Positions 26,201 through 33,862 of a stretch of DNA of 55,177 nt are shown here, one piece after another. Where the stretch lies: contig JASJEI010000018.1 in NCBI GenBank assembly GCA_030064795.1, positions 1 through 55,177 on the forward strand. Direction: 5' to 3'. The stretch is from Pleurocapsa sp. MO_226.B13 (GTDB taxonomy: Bacteria > Cyanobacteriota > Cyanobacteriia > Cyanobacteriales > Xenococcaceae). Under the pieces are notes generated by a model, which had not been told where the DNA came from, made no database searches, and saw only the letters and a list, made by a program, of their open reading frames with translations. The position numbers and the translations under genes were made by a program. The first letter of the stretch is position 1. Each line of letters opens with the position of its first letter.

Positions 26201-26746
26201 GCCAATGTTGGCTTCGATCTCTATATGGAAATGTTACAAGAAGCAATTCAAGAAATCCAAGGACAAGAAATACCCAAGGTAGAAGACACCCAGGTAGATC
26301 TCAAACTTACTTCCTTTATCCCTGCCAACTACATTTGGGATCCCGAACAAAAGATGGATGCCTATCGTGCGATCGCTACCGCCTCCTCGAAAAAAGAACT
26401 GGTGCAGATCGCAGCCGAATGGGAAGATCGTTACGGTGCAATTCCCCCTGCTACTCAACAGCTAATTCAAGTAATGGAATTGAAGCAGATAGCTAAAGCG
26501 ATCGGTTTTTCCCGCGTCAAACCCGAAGGCAAACAAAACATTGTCCTCGAAACCCCAATGGGTGAACCTGCTTGGAATCTACTCGCGGAAAATCTACCCA
26601 AACATTTACAGTCGCGGTTTGTTTATGCGCCGAAGAAGGTAATCGTGCGGGGGTTAGGTGTGCTTAAGCCTCAGAGACAGTTGAATGATTTAATTGATTG
26701 GTTGGGTACAATTCACAAGGCTTTACCAGAATTGGAGTTAGTTTAA
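23237..26746 (+). CDS. mfd: Transcription-repair coupling factor
   Basis: 1169 aa, full length for Mfd. It removes RNA polymerase stalled at DNA lesions and recruits UvrA for excision repair. Domains in order: UvrB-homology region (~1-400), RNA-polymerase interaction (CarD-like) domain (~505-565, [17 protein letters not shown]), RecG-like SF2 translocase with Walker A GDVGFGKT (648-655) and DEEQ box (750-753), helicase C-terminal domain with [10 protein letters not shown], and the C-terminal TRCF domain that masks the UvrB-homology part. Cytoplasmic housekeeping gene; no operon partners evident. Confidence 0.97.
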   Translation: MAFASVVRAIASSPLTKELINKQNNGQSLLLNGMPRLPKGIVSSGLAKAQDKNLLVVCPTLEEAGRWAAQLEAMGWQTVNFYPTSEATPYSHFDPESEIVWGQMQVLSGMRRGEERIALTAIIATERSLQPHLPPPGVFASYCLNLQPGMELSSKELDESLARLGYERVSLVETEGQWSRRGDIVDIFPVSAELPVRLDWFGDELEQIKEFDPANQRSLDKLEQLLLTPTSFSTIIANTILEQGKSIESYLADEELDGLLEGNTPEGMRRFLGIAFERPASLIDYLPDNTLIAIDELEQCLAHSDRWLDLAEQEWHGIQPQLPKIHRSFKECLKQTDKFDCIYLAEIAEAEPRLEINDPDALAVFCLQARPIPTTPHQFAKLAEILRGKRGIYNGMTLEKYQKWLVSAQPSRSVALLQEHDCPVQFIPNNNDFRAIEKAQIQNTAVALKYSGLAELEGFILPTYQIVIVTNKEFFGQQTLATSGYIRKRRRATSKKVDLNKLRPGDYVVHKHHGLGKFIELETLVHREYLVVKYADGTLRVPADSLDMLTRFRQVGKRPPELDKMAAKSWSKTKTRVKKNIKKLAVDLLKIYAKRSKLEGFSYPPDNPWQKELEDSFPYQPTPDQLKATQEIKLDLESDRPMDRLVCGDVGFGKTEVAIRAIFKVITTANKQVAFLAPTTILTQQHYHTLKERFAPYPIDVGLLNRFRTASEKKEIMQRLATGELDVVVGTQQLLNKDVKFKDLGMLVVDEEQRFGVNQKEKIKAFKSQVDVLTLSATPIPRTLYMSLSGIREMSLITTPPPSRRPIKTHLSPYNPEVIRNAIRNELDRGGQVFYVVPRVEGIEEVSAQIREMIPNVKIAIAHGQMPESELESTMLTFSNGEADLLVCTTIIESGLDIPRVNTIIVEDSQKFGLSQLYQLRGRVGRSGIQAHAWLLYPNKHSLSDTARKRLRALQEFSQLGSGYQLATRDMEIRGVGSLLGAEQSGQIANVGFDLYMEMLQEAIQEIQGQEIPKVEDTQVDLKLTSFIPANYIWDPEQKMDAYRAIATASSKKELVQIAAEWEDRYGAIPPATQQLIQVMELKQIAKAIGFSRVKPEGKQNIVLETPMGEPAWNLLAENLPKHLQSRFVYAPKKVIVRGLGVLKPQRQLNDLIDWLGTIHKALPELELV

Positions 26747-26907
26747 TCTCGCAAAGACGTTCATTCCCGTCGCCATGGGGGCAAAGGCGCAAAGTTGGAA
26801 AAAGTAATAGATGTAATAACTTTCAACTATGAAATTATCAGAAGTTGATGTAAACAAATTATCGAGAGAACAGATAACTAGAATATTGTTTGGTAATGAA
26901 CGAGACG

Positions 26908-27060
26908 TTGACGCTCCCCATAGATAGTTTGCTGAACGCAAACTCTAGAAATCTAGGGGATTCCTAAGCGATAGTTATCCTTAGAGGGTTCGCCAAAAAC
27001 CCGCTGCTCACTCGCTGGAAATCCAGTCTGTGTATACTTTTAGTCAAAATATTGGCACTG
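26908..27060 (-). ncRNA. Probable omega RNA of the TnpB-only element
   Basis: The tnpB 3' end plus right end on the minus strand. The terminal structure is a CCCC...GGGG-closed stem with an inner 7-bp helix AGTTTGC/GCAAACT (5-nt loop), ending GGGGAGCGTCAA. The guide would be the flanking target DNA reading CGTCTCGTTCATTACC from 26907 leftward. The 5' limit inside tnpB is arbitrary. Confidence 0.6.
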
Positions 27061-28208
27061 CCGTTTATATCGCTCGAAACCAGATGCTTGTCTTTTGTTC
27101 TATACAATCCACGCTTTACCCTTCTACCAGAGAACTTGTGCTTGGTAGGGTTATCGGCATTGTAAACAGGTATTTCGTCTCGGTCGTAGAAACTAGCGCG
27201 GCTAGTGTAACTTTCTTCTTGCTCGGCGTACTCAATTCCATATCTAAAACAAAGAGCTTCAAGCTTTCTTCTCAACTGCCAAAACGGAATCTGAACAAAG
27301 TTCTGATTGTTCGAGCGTCCGATATTAATCTCTTGTTTGATACCTGGGTTATAGCCAACTATCAATTTACCTATTTGATGTTCGAGGCAATGGTTAATTA
27401 TTATCCTTGCTGCTTTATTCAAATAGTCACGAACGCAGTTATTACGCCACTGGTAGAGTCTAGCTTGTTTACTAGTAAAATTCTTTATACCCTGTTTATC
27501 TTTCTTGGATTGAAGTTGAGCATTGCGCTTGTTGTACCACTGGTTAATGCTTTTAAGTCGTTTTCCATCAATCAAAAATTGATGCCCTTCAGTATCAATA
27601 CAAGCACACAGATTATCAACTCCCAAATCCAAAGCAATAGCCTTATTGGAATCTACAGATGTTTTTATTTTCTCGTCTTCATAGACATACTCAATCTCAA
27701 ACCATCGAGCCGAGTATTTTGGATGTATTCTTACCTCCTTGATTTTCTTGTCTTTGAGTCTTTCTGGCAGTTGGATTTTAACCTCACCATATTCCTTTTT
27801 AAACTCGCGAGACATGGGTACTGCAAAAGACCCATCCTTCAGCTTGATTCTGGGAATAATCAGAGGGAAATATCCTTCTTTGTGCAAATATCTAGGCAAT
27901 TGTGGTCTTTGATCGCACCTACCAACAGATATAGCCTTAAGCAACCCCAAAAAAGATTTCATACTTCTATCTACCACTCGCATGGTTTGTTGAGCAATAT
28001 CGGTATTAAGCAACCGATAATTCTCATTCGACTTGCAGATGTGATAGTTAGATTCATATGTCAGACGTTTTCTTTCTGCAAAGAAATACTGTCTAGATTC
28101 GTACAGTGCCACATTAAAAAGATTTTTACTCAAACGAGTCAGCGCAGACAGGGCTTTGAATTCCTGCTTGCTGAGTCTTCTGAGTTGGTTCTTTTGGGTG
28201 GCGTACAT
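26964..28208 (-). CDS. tnpB: TnpB RNA-guided nuclease, variant without zinc ribbon
   Basis: 414 aa. RuvC-I aspartate D194 (ALDLGVDN) and RuvC-III aspartate D380 (SSDINGSANI) are in place. The usual RuvC-II glutamate position reads VGYNPG, with no acid; a pair E331/E332 in AEQEESYTSRAS may substitute. There is no CxxC zinc ribbon between them; FSGRRVKRGLYR occupies that region. This pattern occurs in a branch of IS605 OrfB proteins reported to have rearranged catalytic sites (from memory). The frame is intact and full length. Inserted in a ydcF-like gene; no tnpA next to it. Confidence 0.9.
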   Translation of the reverse strand: MYATQKNQLRRLSKQEFKALSALTRLSKNLFNVALYESRQYFFAERKRLTYESNYHICKSNENYRLLNTDIAQQTMRVVDRSMKSFLGLLKAISVGRCDQRPQLPRYLHKEGYFPLIIPRIKLKDGSFAVPMSREFKKEYGEVKIQLPERLKDKKIKEVRIHPKYSARWFEIEYVYEDEKIKTSVDSNKAIALDLGVDNLCACIDTEGHQFLIDGKRLKSINQWYNKRNAQLQSKKDKQGIKNFTSKQARLYQWRNNCVRDYLNKAARIIINHCLEHQIGKLIVGYNPGIKQEINIGRSNNQNFVQIPFWQLRRKLEALCFRYGIEYAEQEESYTSRASFYDRDEIPVYNADNPTKHKFSGRRVKRGLYRTKDKHLVSSDINGSANILTKSIHRLDFQRVSSGFLANPLRITIA

Positions 28209-28304
28209 ATCAACCTATCTCGCGACAAAATCAATATTATCGCGAAAAAATATTCTTGTATAGTCATAGACCCAAGAAAATATGGATGCTTCGCGTTTAA
28301 TTGT

Positions 28305-28361
28305 GTAAGGGATGTTTTCCTCCCCATACATGAATGCGAGGGGTATCCAAACATCCCTTAC
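28305..28361. repeat. Left-end hairpin of the TnpB-only element
   Basis: GTAAGGGATGTTT (28305-28317) pairs with AAACATCCCTTAC (28349-28361); inside, CTCCCC and GAGGGG continue the helix with bulges. It lies 17 bp from the deduced left end, as expected for a subterminal palindrome recognised by TnpA. Confidence 0.75.
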
Positions 28362-28446
28362 CAACCATATTTACGATGATAAACAAGCTGATTGTATTTT
28401 TGTCTATGGCGGTAGAGGTATAGAAAGAGTTCATAAAGCTGTAGAG

Positions 28447-28760
28447 TTATATAGCGTAAATATCTTTTTTTATTCCTTCTTTACGAATACCCGCACCAAC
28501 TATTAACACTGTAATCGTCGATCGCTCTACTCGATAAACAATCCGATAACGTTGTCCCAATGCTCTTACACTGCGATATCCTTTGAGCTTTCCCGATAGT
28601 GCTTTTCCTTGTTTTTCTGGTAAGCGATCGCACTGTTCAAGGGAAAAAGGTAAAATGATTGGTGTTGTTGTTGTGGTGATAAACAACCAATTATTGCCAA
28701 TTTTAGCAAGCTCGGCGATCGCGCCTGGAGAATAAGAGAATAAACCGTAGAGTCGGCATT
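28447..28760 (-). pseudogene. RelE/ParE-type toxin, decayed N-terminus
   Basis: The C-terminal ~50 residues are clearly RelE family ([20 protein letters not shown], then RIVYRVE and GAGIRKEG). The N-terminal part is degenerate: the only usable start is a TTG at 28686, followed by a run of threonines from a CAACAACAACACC-like simple repeat, and upstream the frame lacks ATG. A nearby ATG ([11 protein letters not shown]) is in another frame. No antitoxin gene is adjacent. Probably a broken toxin. Confidence 0.6.
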
Positions 28761-28821
28761 GTCCACCTTACTTTACTACTAATTAAAAGAGCGATCGCGC
28801 CTTCGGGCGGACAAAAAAATT

Positions 28822-29280
28822 ATGAAGTTAGCTGAAGCTTTAATTTTACGAGCAGATTGTCAAAAAAGATTACATGAAATAAAACAGAGACTAATTAGAA
28901 GTGCCAAAGTTCAAGAAGGAGAAGAACCGCCAGAACAACCTCAAGCATTATTGGAAGAATTAAATAATTTAATCAATCAATTGGCAGATTTAATTCAAAA
29001 GATTAATCGTACTAACTCGTCTACTATGTTGGAAGATAATCTTAGTATTTCTGATGCTTTAGCTCAAAGAGATAGTCTACAGTTGAAAAAAAGTGTTTAT
29101 GACACTGTAATTCAAACCGCAGCAACCAGACAAGATAGATATGGTCGTTCGGAAATAAAATATATAAGTACTGTTAACATTGCCGAATTACAAACGCAAA
29201 GCGATCGCATGGCTAGAGACTATCGACAATTAGATACTAGAATTCAGCAAGCTAATTGGAATACTGAGTTATTAGAATAA
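28822..29280 (+). CDS. DIP1984 family protein
   Basis: 152 aa, helical and charged, matching the DIP1984 (DUF6847) family over its full length: MKLAEALILRADCQKRLHEI, then AKVQEGEEPPE, INRTNSST, YGRSEIKYISTVNIAELQ and the C-terminal LDTRIQQANWNTELLE. No enzymatic motif; a coiled-coil, possibly RNA-binding or scaffold protein. In other bacteria, as I recall, such genes keep company with RtcB RNA-ligase / SPFH-band 7 RNA-repair operons and a tRNA-like RNA. Here a tRNA-like RNA starts 17 bp after the stop, which fits, though no ligase or band-7 gene is present in the window. Clean ATG start. Confidence 0.9.
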   Translation: MKLAEALILRADCQKRLHEIKQRLIRSAKVQEGEEPPEQPQALLEELNNLINQLADLIQKINRTNSSTMLEDNLSISDALAQRDSLQLKKSVYDTVIQTAATRQDRYGRSEIKYISTVNIAELQTQSDRMARDYRQLDTRIQQANWNTELLE

Positions 29281-29297
29281 ACAAAGTTGGTAACTAA

Positions 29298-29411
29298 TAC
29301 ATTAGAGGCGGATACAACCCGCCAACTGGGAAAGTTGGAACAGACTGGGTTTTGACCTCAGTTCTATTGGCAGGTAATGGGCAATACCAAATGGGTTCGA
29401 GTCCCTATGTA
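29298..29411 (+). ncRNA. tRNA-like RNA downstream of the DIP1984 gene
   Basis: A closing helix TACAT (29298-29302)/ATGTA (29407-29411) encloses: GGCGG/CCGCC (29307-29311, 29319-29323), AACT/AGTT (29324-29327, 29333-29336), an anticodon-like arm ACTGGG-TTTTGAC-CTCAGT-type (29344-29362) with a 7-nt loop reading U33, anticodon UUG (Gln) and A37, a 30-nt variable-like segment with a possible TTGG/CCAA stem, and a T-arm GGG-TTCGAGT-CCC (29393-29405). The long D and variable regions and the short acceptor exclude a normal tRNA. No CCA end encoded. Likely co-transcribed with DIP1984. Confidence 0.65.
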
Positions 29412-29730
29412 CAAATTAAGTCCAGCAATGTAACAAAAGTAATGTGCATTGTTAATGTTACTACCATGTATCGATCTATTGTATCAGTGAGGGAGGGTTT
29501 GGGGATTTTGTACTTTGCGATTTCTCGTTTTGTCGATTAATGCACCTAACGGTGCTTCTCTGGCTACACTAGCGGTTAGACCTCGAACAAGGACACACTG
29601 ATACTTTTGTAGTTCCAAACCCAAGGCTATAAAAGGCTGAACATCACCGCAAGTGCCAATAGATAAAATAGTAATCTTCATTCGTTGCGTTCTTTACGAA
29701 TCGATATTACTCGTATTTTAGAAAATATAA
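29412..29730. other. Region with a dispersed repeat and a glycosyltransferase fragment
   Basis: No intact gene. 29527-29600 resembles a repeat common in cyanobacterial genomes (AATGCACCTAACGGTGC motif, itself a small inverted repeat: GCACC/GGTGC). It abuts the glycosyltransferase fragment at 29598-29681. Confidence 0.45.
29598..29681 (-). pseudogene. N-terminal fragment of a GT1-type glycosyltransferase
   Basis: The minus strand from 29681 encodes MKITILSIGTCGDVQPFIAL then GLELQKYQ, the classic N-terminus of UDP-glycosyltransferases of the MGT/sterol-glucosyltransferase type. The homology then stops at the dispersed repeat. It is divergent from the intact relative at 29731, so it is probably the remains of a neighbouring paralogue. 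Confidence 0.65.
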
Positions 29731-30993
29731 ATGAAATCCCGAAAAATTGCGATCGCTACTACTGGTTCTCTCGGCGATCTCCATCCCGCAATGGCTTTAG
29801 CTTTTGGACTTCGAGCAAGAGGATATCAGATCGTCTTTGCCACTTCAGAGATATATCGAGCCAAGATCGAACAAGCTGGCATTAACTATCATCTTCTGCG
29901 CCCCGATCTACCAGAAGATCGAGAAACAATCGCTAAAATAACGCATCCGACTCAAGGAGCAGAATTTCTCTTTCGTCGAATTCTTCTTACAGCATTATCC
30001 GAAACTTATGCCGATCTAATCGAAATAGTTGCAGATTGCGATCTGTTAATTGCCAACGGCTTAATTTTGCCCGCATCTATAGTAGCCGAAAAGATAGGTA
30101 TTCCTTGGATTCTCTACGAACTTCAACCTACTTCATTTTTCTCAATTTACGACCCTCCTGTATTAGAATCTGCACCTTTCCTGGCAAAATCTAAGTTCTT
30201 GGGAACTTGGGTGGTAAGCTTATTTAAACAGTTAGTTAAATCGATAACGCGATCGTGGGCTGAACCAATACACCAACTAAGAAAAGAGCTAGAGCTTCCC
30301 GATGTTTCTCATCCAATATTCTTTGAAGGAAAATTTACCGCCGATTTGGTACTGGCAATGTTTGACTCGGTTTTTGCCCAAAAACAACCAGACTGGGCGA
30401 AGCAAACTAAAATTACGGGCTTTACATTTTACGATCGCCTTACTTCCAACAGTGGTTTATCTACCCAATTACAATCGTTTCTAGCAGCAGGAGAAGCTCC
30501 TATAGTCTTTACTTTAGGTTCATCAGCAGTAAAAACTCCAGGTAATTTTTATTCAGAAAGTTTGGCAGTAGTAGAACAATTAGGCTGTCGGGCTGTGTTT
30601 TTAGTAGGAGATACGATTTTAGACAATTTGCCCGATAGAGCGATCGCTGTTGACTATGCACCATACTCAGAATTGTTTCCTCGCGCCAAAGCTATAGTTC
30701 ATCAAGGAGGTATTGGGACTACCGCTCAAGCCTTACGTGCTGGAGTACCGATGTTAGTAGTACCGTTTAGTCTCGACCAACCAGACAATGCAGCTAGAGT
30801 AGTGCGTTTGGGTGTGGGAAGAACGATTTCCCGTAAAAACTATCGGCAAAATTCGATCTTAAAAGAACTGCAACTATTATTAAATGACGCTCGATATAAA
30901 ATCAAAGCGATGGAAATAGCCGAGATTATTCAAGCAGAAGATGGAGTAAAAACAGCTTGCGACGCGATTGAAGCTCTTTTGCCTGACACTTGA
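29731..30993 (+). CDS. GT1-family glycosyltransferase (MGT/sterol glucosyltransferase-like)
   Basis: 420 aa with two Rossmann domains (GT-B fold). N-terminal signature: IAIATTGSLGDLHPAMALA (5-23). C-terminal nucleotide-sugar binding motif: HQGGIGTTAQALRAGVPMLV followed by PFSLDQPDNAARV (~329-361), where the H, G, D and Q contact the UDP-sugar. Substrates in this group are hydrophobic acceptors: sterols, carotenoids, hopanoids or macrolides. No operon partner; the closest relative is the fragment on the opposite strand just upstream. Acceptor unknown. Confidence 0.9.
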   Translation: MKSRKIAIATTGSLGDLHPAMALAFGLRARGYQIVFATSEIYRAKIEQAGINYHLLRPDLPEDRETIAKITHPTQGAEFLFRRILLTALSETYADLIEIVADCDLLIANGLILPASIVAEKIGIPWILYELQPTSFFSIYDPPVLESAPFLAKSKFLGTWVVSLFKQLVKSITRSWAEPIHQLRKELELPDVSHPIFFEGKFTADLVLAMFDSVFAQKQPDWAKQTKITGFTFYDRLTSNSGLSTQLQSFLAAGEAPIVFTLGSSAVKTPGNFYSESLAVVEQLGCRAVFLVGDTILDNLPDRAIAVDYAPYSELFPRAKAIVHQGGIGTTAQALRAGVPMLVVPFSLDQPDNAARVVRLGVGRTISRKNYRQNSILKELQLLLNDARYKIKAMEIAEIIQAEDGVKTACDAIEALLPDT

Positions 30994-31041
30994 CTCCCTA
31001 TAAACAAGATCGTCAAAGACTCAAACCAAATTCAATGTCGA

Positions 31042-32217
31042 TTATTTTAGAAGTACTGGCCGTGCATCTACGGCAACGCGGAACAGACTGTAAGGTTTTT
31101 CTCTTAAATCGTTGCCATTGTGAAAACCTGGCTGTCTGTGTAACTGATTGGCAATAAAGTAGAGATAGCCATCATTACCTAAAGACAGAGTATCTGGCCA
31201 AAGTACGCGAGGATCGAATACTAAGGTTTCTTCACTACCTGACATTGCCTGTGGTAAACGACGGCGGATAGCATTATGTTCGTAGTCGGTGATGTAGATA
31301 CGTCCTGCTGAATCGGATTCCAAACCGTCTGAAGCACCTTTTTCTCCTAAGTCTTCTACAGTGGCAGCAACTTCTGCACCGCTCAAATTTTCATCGGCTA
31401 AAGCATCGAGAGAGACACTGTATAGCTGTCTTCCAGACAAAACGCAGTAATAGAGTTTAGAACCATCAGGAGCGATCGCAATTCCATCTGCACCAATGGT
31501 CATATAATTGGGTTGACCATCAGCAGGACGATTTAACAATGGTTGTCCTTCTACCCTTGGCACGAAATTTTCTTGAGCTAACGTAGAGGGATGCCGATCT
31601 AGTTTGCGCCAGCTATTGCCCGATGCCAGATCGACAACTATAATACCGTTTGTTTTTTCAGAAGAAGAATCGGTAATAAATGCCATTCCCTCAGCACCAC
31701 GAGTCAGGTCGAAGCGGACATCATTAAGATAAGTTGTGGGTAAAGCGACATCTTCTGGCAATAGAATAGTTTTAAAAATACTGTTGTCTGACAAATTTAC
31801 GCCAACTAATTTTGGTTTGCCATAGGAAGCAGGTTCAAACATAGGTCTGCCAGTATCTAGAAGCCAAAGACGGTTATTCGGGTCTACCACCACGCTTTGC
31901 ACCGATAGTAGGGAATCTTGGGGTTGACCTTCGCCTGAATTTATTTCGGCATTGGGATAGGGTACTACTTCACCGTCGATCACCTCTCCTACTGTATAGG
32001 GAACATCGTCACCCCAACGAGGAAAAGTAACAAAGATGCGTTCGTCTTGAGAGACGGTTACTCCTGCTGGCATTGCGCCCTCAAAAGTAGCCACTAATTC
32101 CAATTCTCCTATAGTTTGAGAGTGCGCCAATTCTGGGGACTGCGCTTTTGCACTTCCCCAAAAGAGCAAAACAATAGTTAAGACAGATAAAACTAAAAAA
32201 CGTCGAATTTGATTCAT
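31042..32217 (-). CDS. Secreted major royal jelly / yellow family protein
   Basis: 391 aa. Signal peptide at ~1-25 (RRFLVLSVLTIVLLFWGSAKAQS, cleavage near AKA). The rest is a six-bladed beta-propeller of the MRJP/yellow family: GVTVSQDERIFVTFPRWGDD (~53-72), LWLLDTG (~117-123), YLNDVRFD (~163-170), GADGIAIAPDGSKLYYCVLSGR (~242-263) and DGLESDSAGRIYITDYEHN. Best known from insects, the family also occurs in bacteria as extracellular or periplasmic binding proteins or enzymes of unknown substrate. Single gene, convergent with the glycosyltransferase. Confidence 0.9.
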   Translation of the reverse strand: MNQIRRFLVLSVLTIVLLFWGSAKAQSPELAHSQTIGELELVATFEGAMPAGVTVSQDERIFVTFPRWGDDVPYTVGEVIDGEVVPYPNAEINSGEGQPQDSLLSVQSVVVDPNNRLWLLDTGRPMFEPASYGKPKLVGVNLSDNSIFKTILLPEDVALPTTYLNDVRFDLTRGAEGMAFITDSSSEKTNGIIVVDLASGNSWRKLDRHPSTLAQENFVPRVEGQPLLNRPADGQPNYMTIGADGIAIAPDGSKLYYCVLSGRQLYSVSLDALADENLSGAEVAATVEDLGEKGASDGLESDSAGRIYITDYEHNAIRRRLPQAMSGSEETLVFDPRVLWPDTLSLGNDGYLYFIANQLHRQPGFHNGNDLREKPYSLFRVAVDARPVLLK

Positions 32218-32343
32218 GTATAAAGTAGTTTCCAGTTTTGTTGGCGATCTTTAATTTCTAAATTTAATCAGTCGAAATCGATTTAACAACTGACCAAAGA
32301 TGTATTTGGTAAGTACAAATACTTAAATTTGTCTTAAGAGAAT

Positions 32344-32417
32344 GTGCGTTAACTCCAATGTTAATATTCTTAGTAACTTTCTTTAGCTGTTCGGAGTTAT
32401 TGACTGATGTTACGCAC
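32344..32417. repeat. Degenerate MITE-like inverted repeat
   Basis: GTGCGTTAACTCC (32344-32356) faces GGAGTTA (32393-32399) and, after 9 bp, GTTACGCAC (32409-32417). Allowing one small insertion on each side, the ends form GTGCGTAACTCC/GGAGTTACGCAC, a terminus type common in cyanobacterial repeats. No coding capacity. Confidence 0.5.
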
Positions 32418-32496
32418 TAATTTATCTGTCAGGACAGGTAAAAGGTAAAAGATCTGTGTAACTACGATATCCGATTAATTGGCGATCGCACGCCCC

Positions 32497-32527
32497 GAAG
32501 GTAGTACATGCGACTAAAGCCTTTGTT
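32497..32527. mobile_element. Solo left-end fragment of an IS605-type element
   Basis: Positions 32505-32527 match 6778-6800 (tnpA stop and left end of the complete element) at 22 of 23 bases, and CGAAG just upstream is also shared. Beyond it the sequence decays, so this is a remnant of a related copy. Confidence 0.7.
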
Positions 32528-32694
32528 TAGGATAAAGGCTGCCCTCTATAGATTATCTGTTGTATTCTTTTTTCTATTTAATATTATCTTGTCAGGATTC
32601 AGGTGGGGGTTGAAGAAAAAAAGAACTAGTTGATTTATTAATCAATCAAACTAACAATAAAAAATAGGTGAGTTACGCACCTATCTTCAAAGTT

Positions 32695-33435
32695 TTAAAG
32701 AGTGGGAAATTGAGTAATATCTGCTACCGCGAAAAGCATTATCCGACCAGTTTCTACAGTAAGGCGTTGAATGCGTAGAGCGAGTCCTTGTTTTTCAAAG
32801 TTACGTAAATCTAGCATTTTTCCCGCTTTATCTAGGAATGCTTGAGTCAAGTCTTCTGATACTTCTTTTCCAGGTTCGTATTGAATATCTTCTAGCACTA
32901 CACTCCGACCTCCTTTGGCAATATTGGGAGTTGCAGTAAATGCCACCTCTTTAGTCTCGCCCGATGGTTGTAACTCAACGAAAGCTTCTACCGCTACCGT
33001 TCCATCTTCGCTTAGCTGGCATTTCTTTTGAGGGACTGTCAACTTAACCTGTCCTGTGGATAAATATGTATCTAAAACATTAATTTTGGCTCTAAGGTCT
33101 GGTGAATTTAAGGCGCGGTTGAGATCGGTTTCAGTTAAAACTAAGTGGGCTGTTCCTTCAGTGGGTTGGGTAAGTTCGATATTGCCTGTTAAAGCTTTCA
33201 GAGGCTCGACAGCGATCGCATTCATCCCGATCTCTAGCTCTTGCACCCGCAGATCGGTTTCGATAACGAGTCCTTTTCCTTCGATTAAGAGCGATTCTAG
33301 CTTGCCTTTAGCTAGCTTTTCTGGAGCGGTTTTGACTTTAACTTCCAAACTATCGGCATCTTCTAGTTGAGAAGATAAAGCTAGTTGGGCAATTTTATTT
33401 AATGCTTGCTCGCCAAGGTTTTCTGTTCCTAACAT
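32695..33435 (-). CDS. LmeA/DUF2993 family phospholipid-binding protein
   Basis: 246 aa of the DUF2993 family (mycobacterial LmeA relatives), built of beta-sheet lipid-binding fold. Features: GEQALNKIAQLALSSQLEDADSLEVKVKT at the N-terminus with a GKGLVIETDLRVQELEI strand, HLVLTETDLNRALNSPDL (~117-134) and a C-terminal LRIQRLTVETGRIMLFAVADI. Cyanobacterial members lack a cleavable signal and probably act in the cytoplasm or at membranes. The precise role is unknown; lipid binding is by family. Divergent from htrA. Confidence 0.85.
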   Translation of the reverse strand: MLGTENLGEQALNKIAQLALSSQLEDADSLEVKVKTAPEKLAKGKLESLLIEGKGLVIETDLRVQELEIGMNAIAVEPLKALTGNIELTQPTEGTAHLVLTETDLNRALNSPDLRAKINVLDTYLSTGQVKLTVPQKKCQLSEDGTVAVEAFVELQPSGETKEVAFTATPNIAKGGRSVVLEDIQYEPGKEVSEDLTQAFLDKAGKMLDLRNFEKQGLALRIQRLTVETGRIMLFAVADITQFPTL

Positions 33436-33862
33436 ATTTCCTGTCGCTAAATAGTGGACTCATTCTATTCTCTTTAAATATATTAAGAAATTTTAAGTCA
33501 TGTCTCTGTCAGATGACAGAAATATAGTTGCCACGCTCTTAAATTGCAATTTGCTTGGAATAGTTACCAGAAGCAAAACTCCACAATCAATAATGATATC
33601 TAGCTTGTAAATGTTAGCTAGTATTAGTAGTTTGAGAATCAAATTCCCAGGCAATGTTTTCCAATTCGAGCGATATCGATCGCAACAATTACTGGTACGG
33701 TATTCTCGACAAAAACCGAATGCTAGCCTGAATTTCATCAAAATTTCAAAAGATTGTCATTTCAAAGTCATACTGTCTATCTAAATTAAAAATGTCAGTT
33801 GTAAGTCGAGTAAACAAAACTCCTCCAGCAACTTATAAACCGAGCAACGGTCACAGTAACCT
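33436..33862. other. Intergenic region between divergent lmeA-like and htrA genes
   Basis: 427 bp, AT-rich. It must carry both promoters. No further structure identified. Confidence 0.4.

Larger units (their letters stand above)
26908..28378 (-). mobile_element. TnpB-only insertion sequence (IS1341-like), about 1471 bp
   Basis: Its boundaries are set by the split ydcF-like gene. On the minus strand the left end follows target TTTAT (plus 28379-28383) and the right end finishes ...TCAA at 26908; one base (C on the minus strand) is ambiguous. The element carries tnpB alone, no tnpA. The right end has a bulged helix pairing CCCC(TAGAT) with (ATCTAT)GGGG around an inner AGTTTGC/GCAAACT hairpin; the left-end side holds a long hairpin (28305-28361). 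It must be mobilised by a Y1 transposase in trans. Confidence 0.85.
26829..28452 (+). pseudogene. YdcF-like (DUF218) gene interrupted by a TnpB element and truncated at the 3' end
   Basis: The 5' fragment (26829-26906) encodes MKLSEVDVNKLSREQITRIL then FGNERD. The 3' fragment (28379-~28452) encodes DKQADCIFVYGGRGIERVHK then AVELY. Joined across the insertion, with one ambiguous G, they give one frame, and the joined sequence matches the start of YdcF/ElyC-like DUF218 proteins (short N-terminal segment, then the strand-loop CIFVYGGRG). The rest of the gene is missing; after AVELY the sequence runs into the convergent RelE remnant. Confidence 0.75.
32218..32694. other. Intergenic region with transposon remnants
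   Basis: No gene seen. It contains a degenerate MITE-like inverted repeat (32344-32417), a solo IS605-type left end (32497-32527) and a small AGGTG/CACCT hairpin near 32667-32683 at the 3' end of the LmeA-like gene. Confidence 0.6.

Noticed and set aside
27030..28379. A 449-codon open frame on the plus strand
   Set aside because: It is antisense to the clear tnpB gene, has no recognisable motif, and its composition follows from the complementary codons.
28566..28766. A 66-codon open frame antisense to the RelE region
   Set aside because: A shadow in another frame of the decayed toxin; no independent support.
29298..29411. A normal tRNA-Gln gene
   Set aside because: Anticodon and T loops fit, but acceptor, D arm and variable region do not match a cloverleaf, and there is an extra hairpin; kept as tRNA-like RNA instead.
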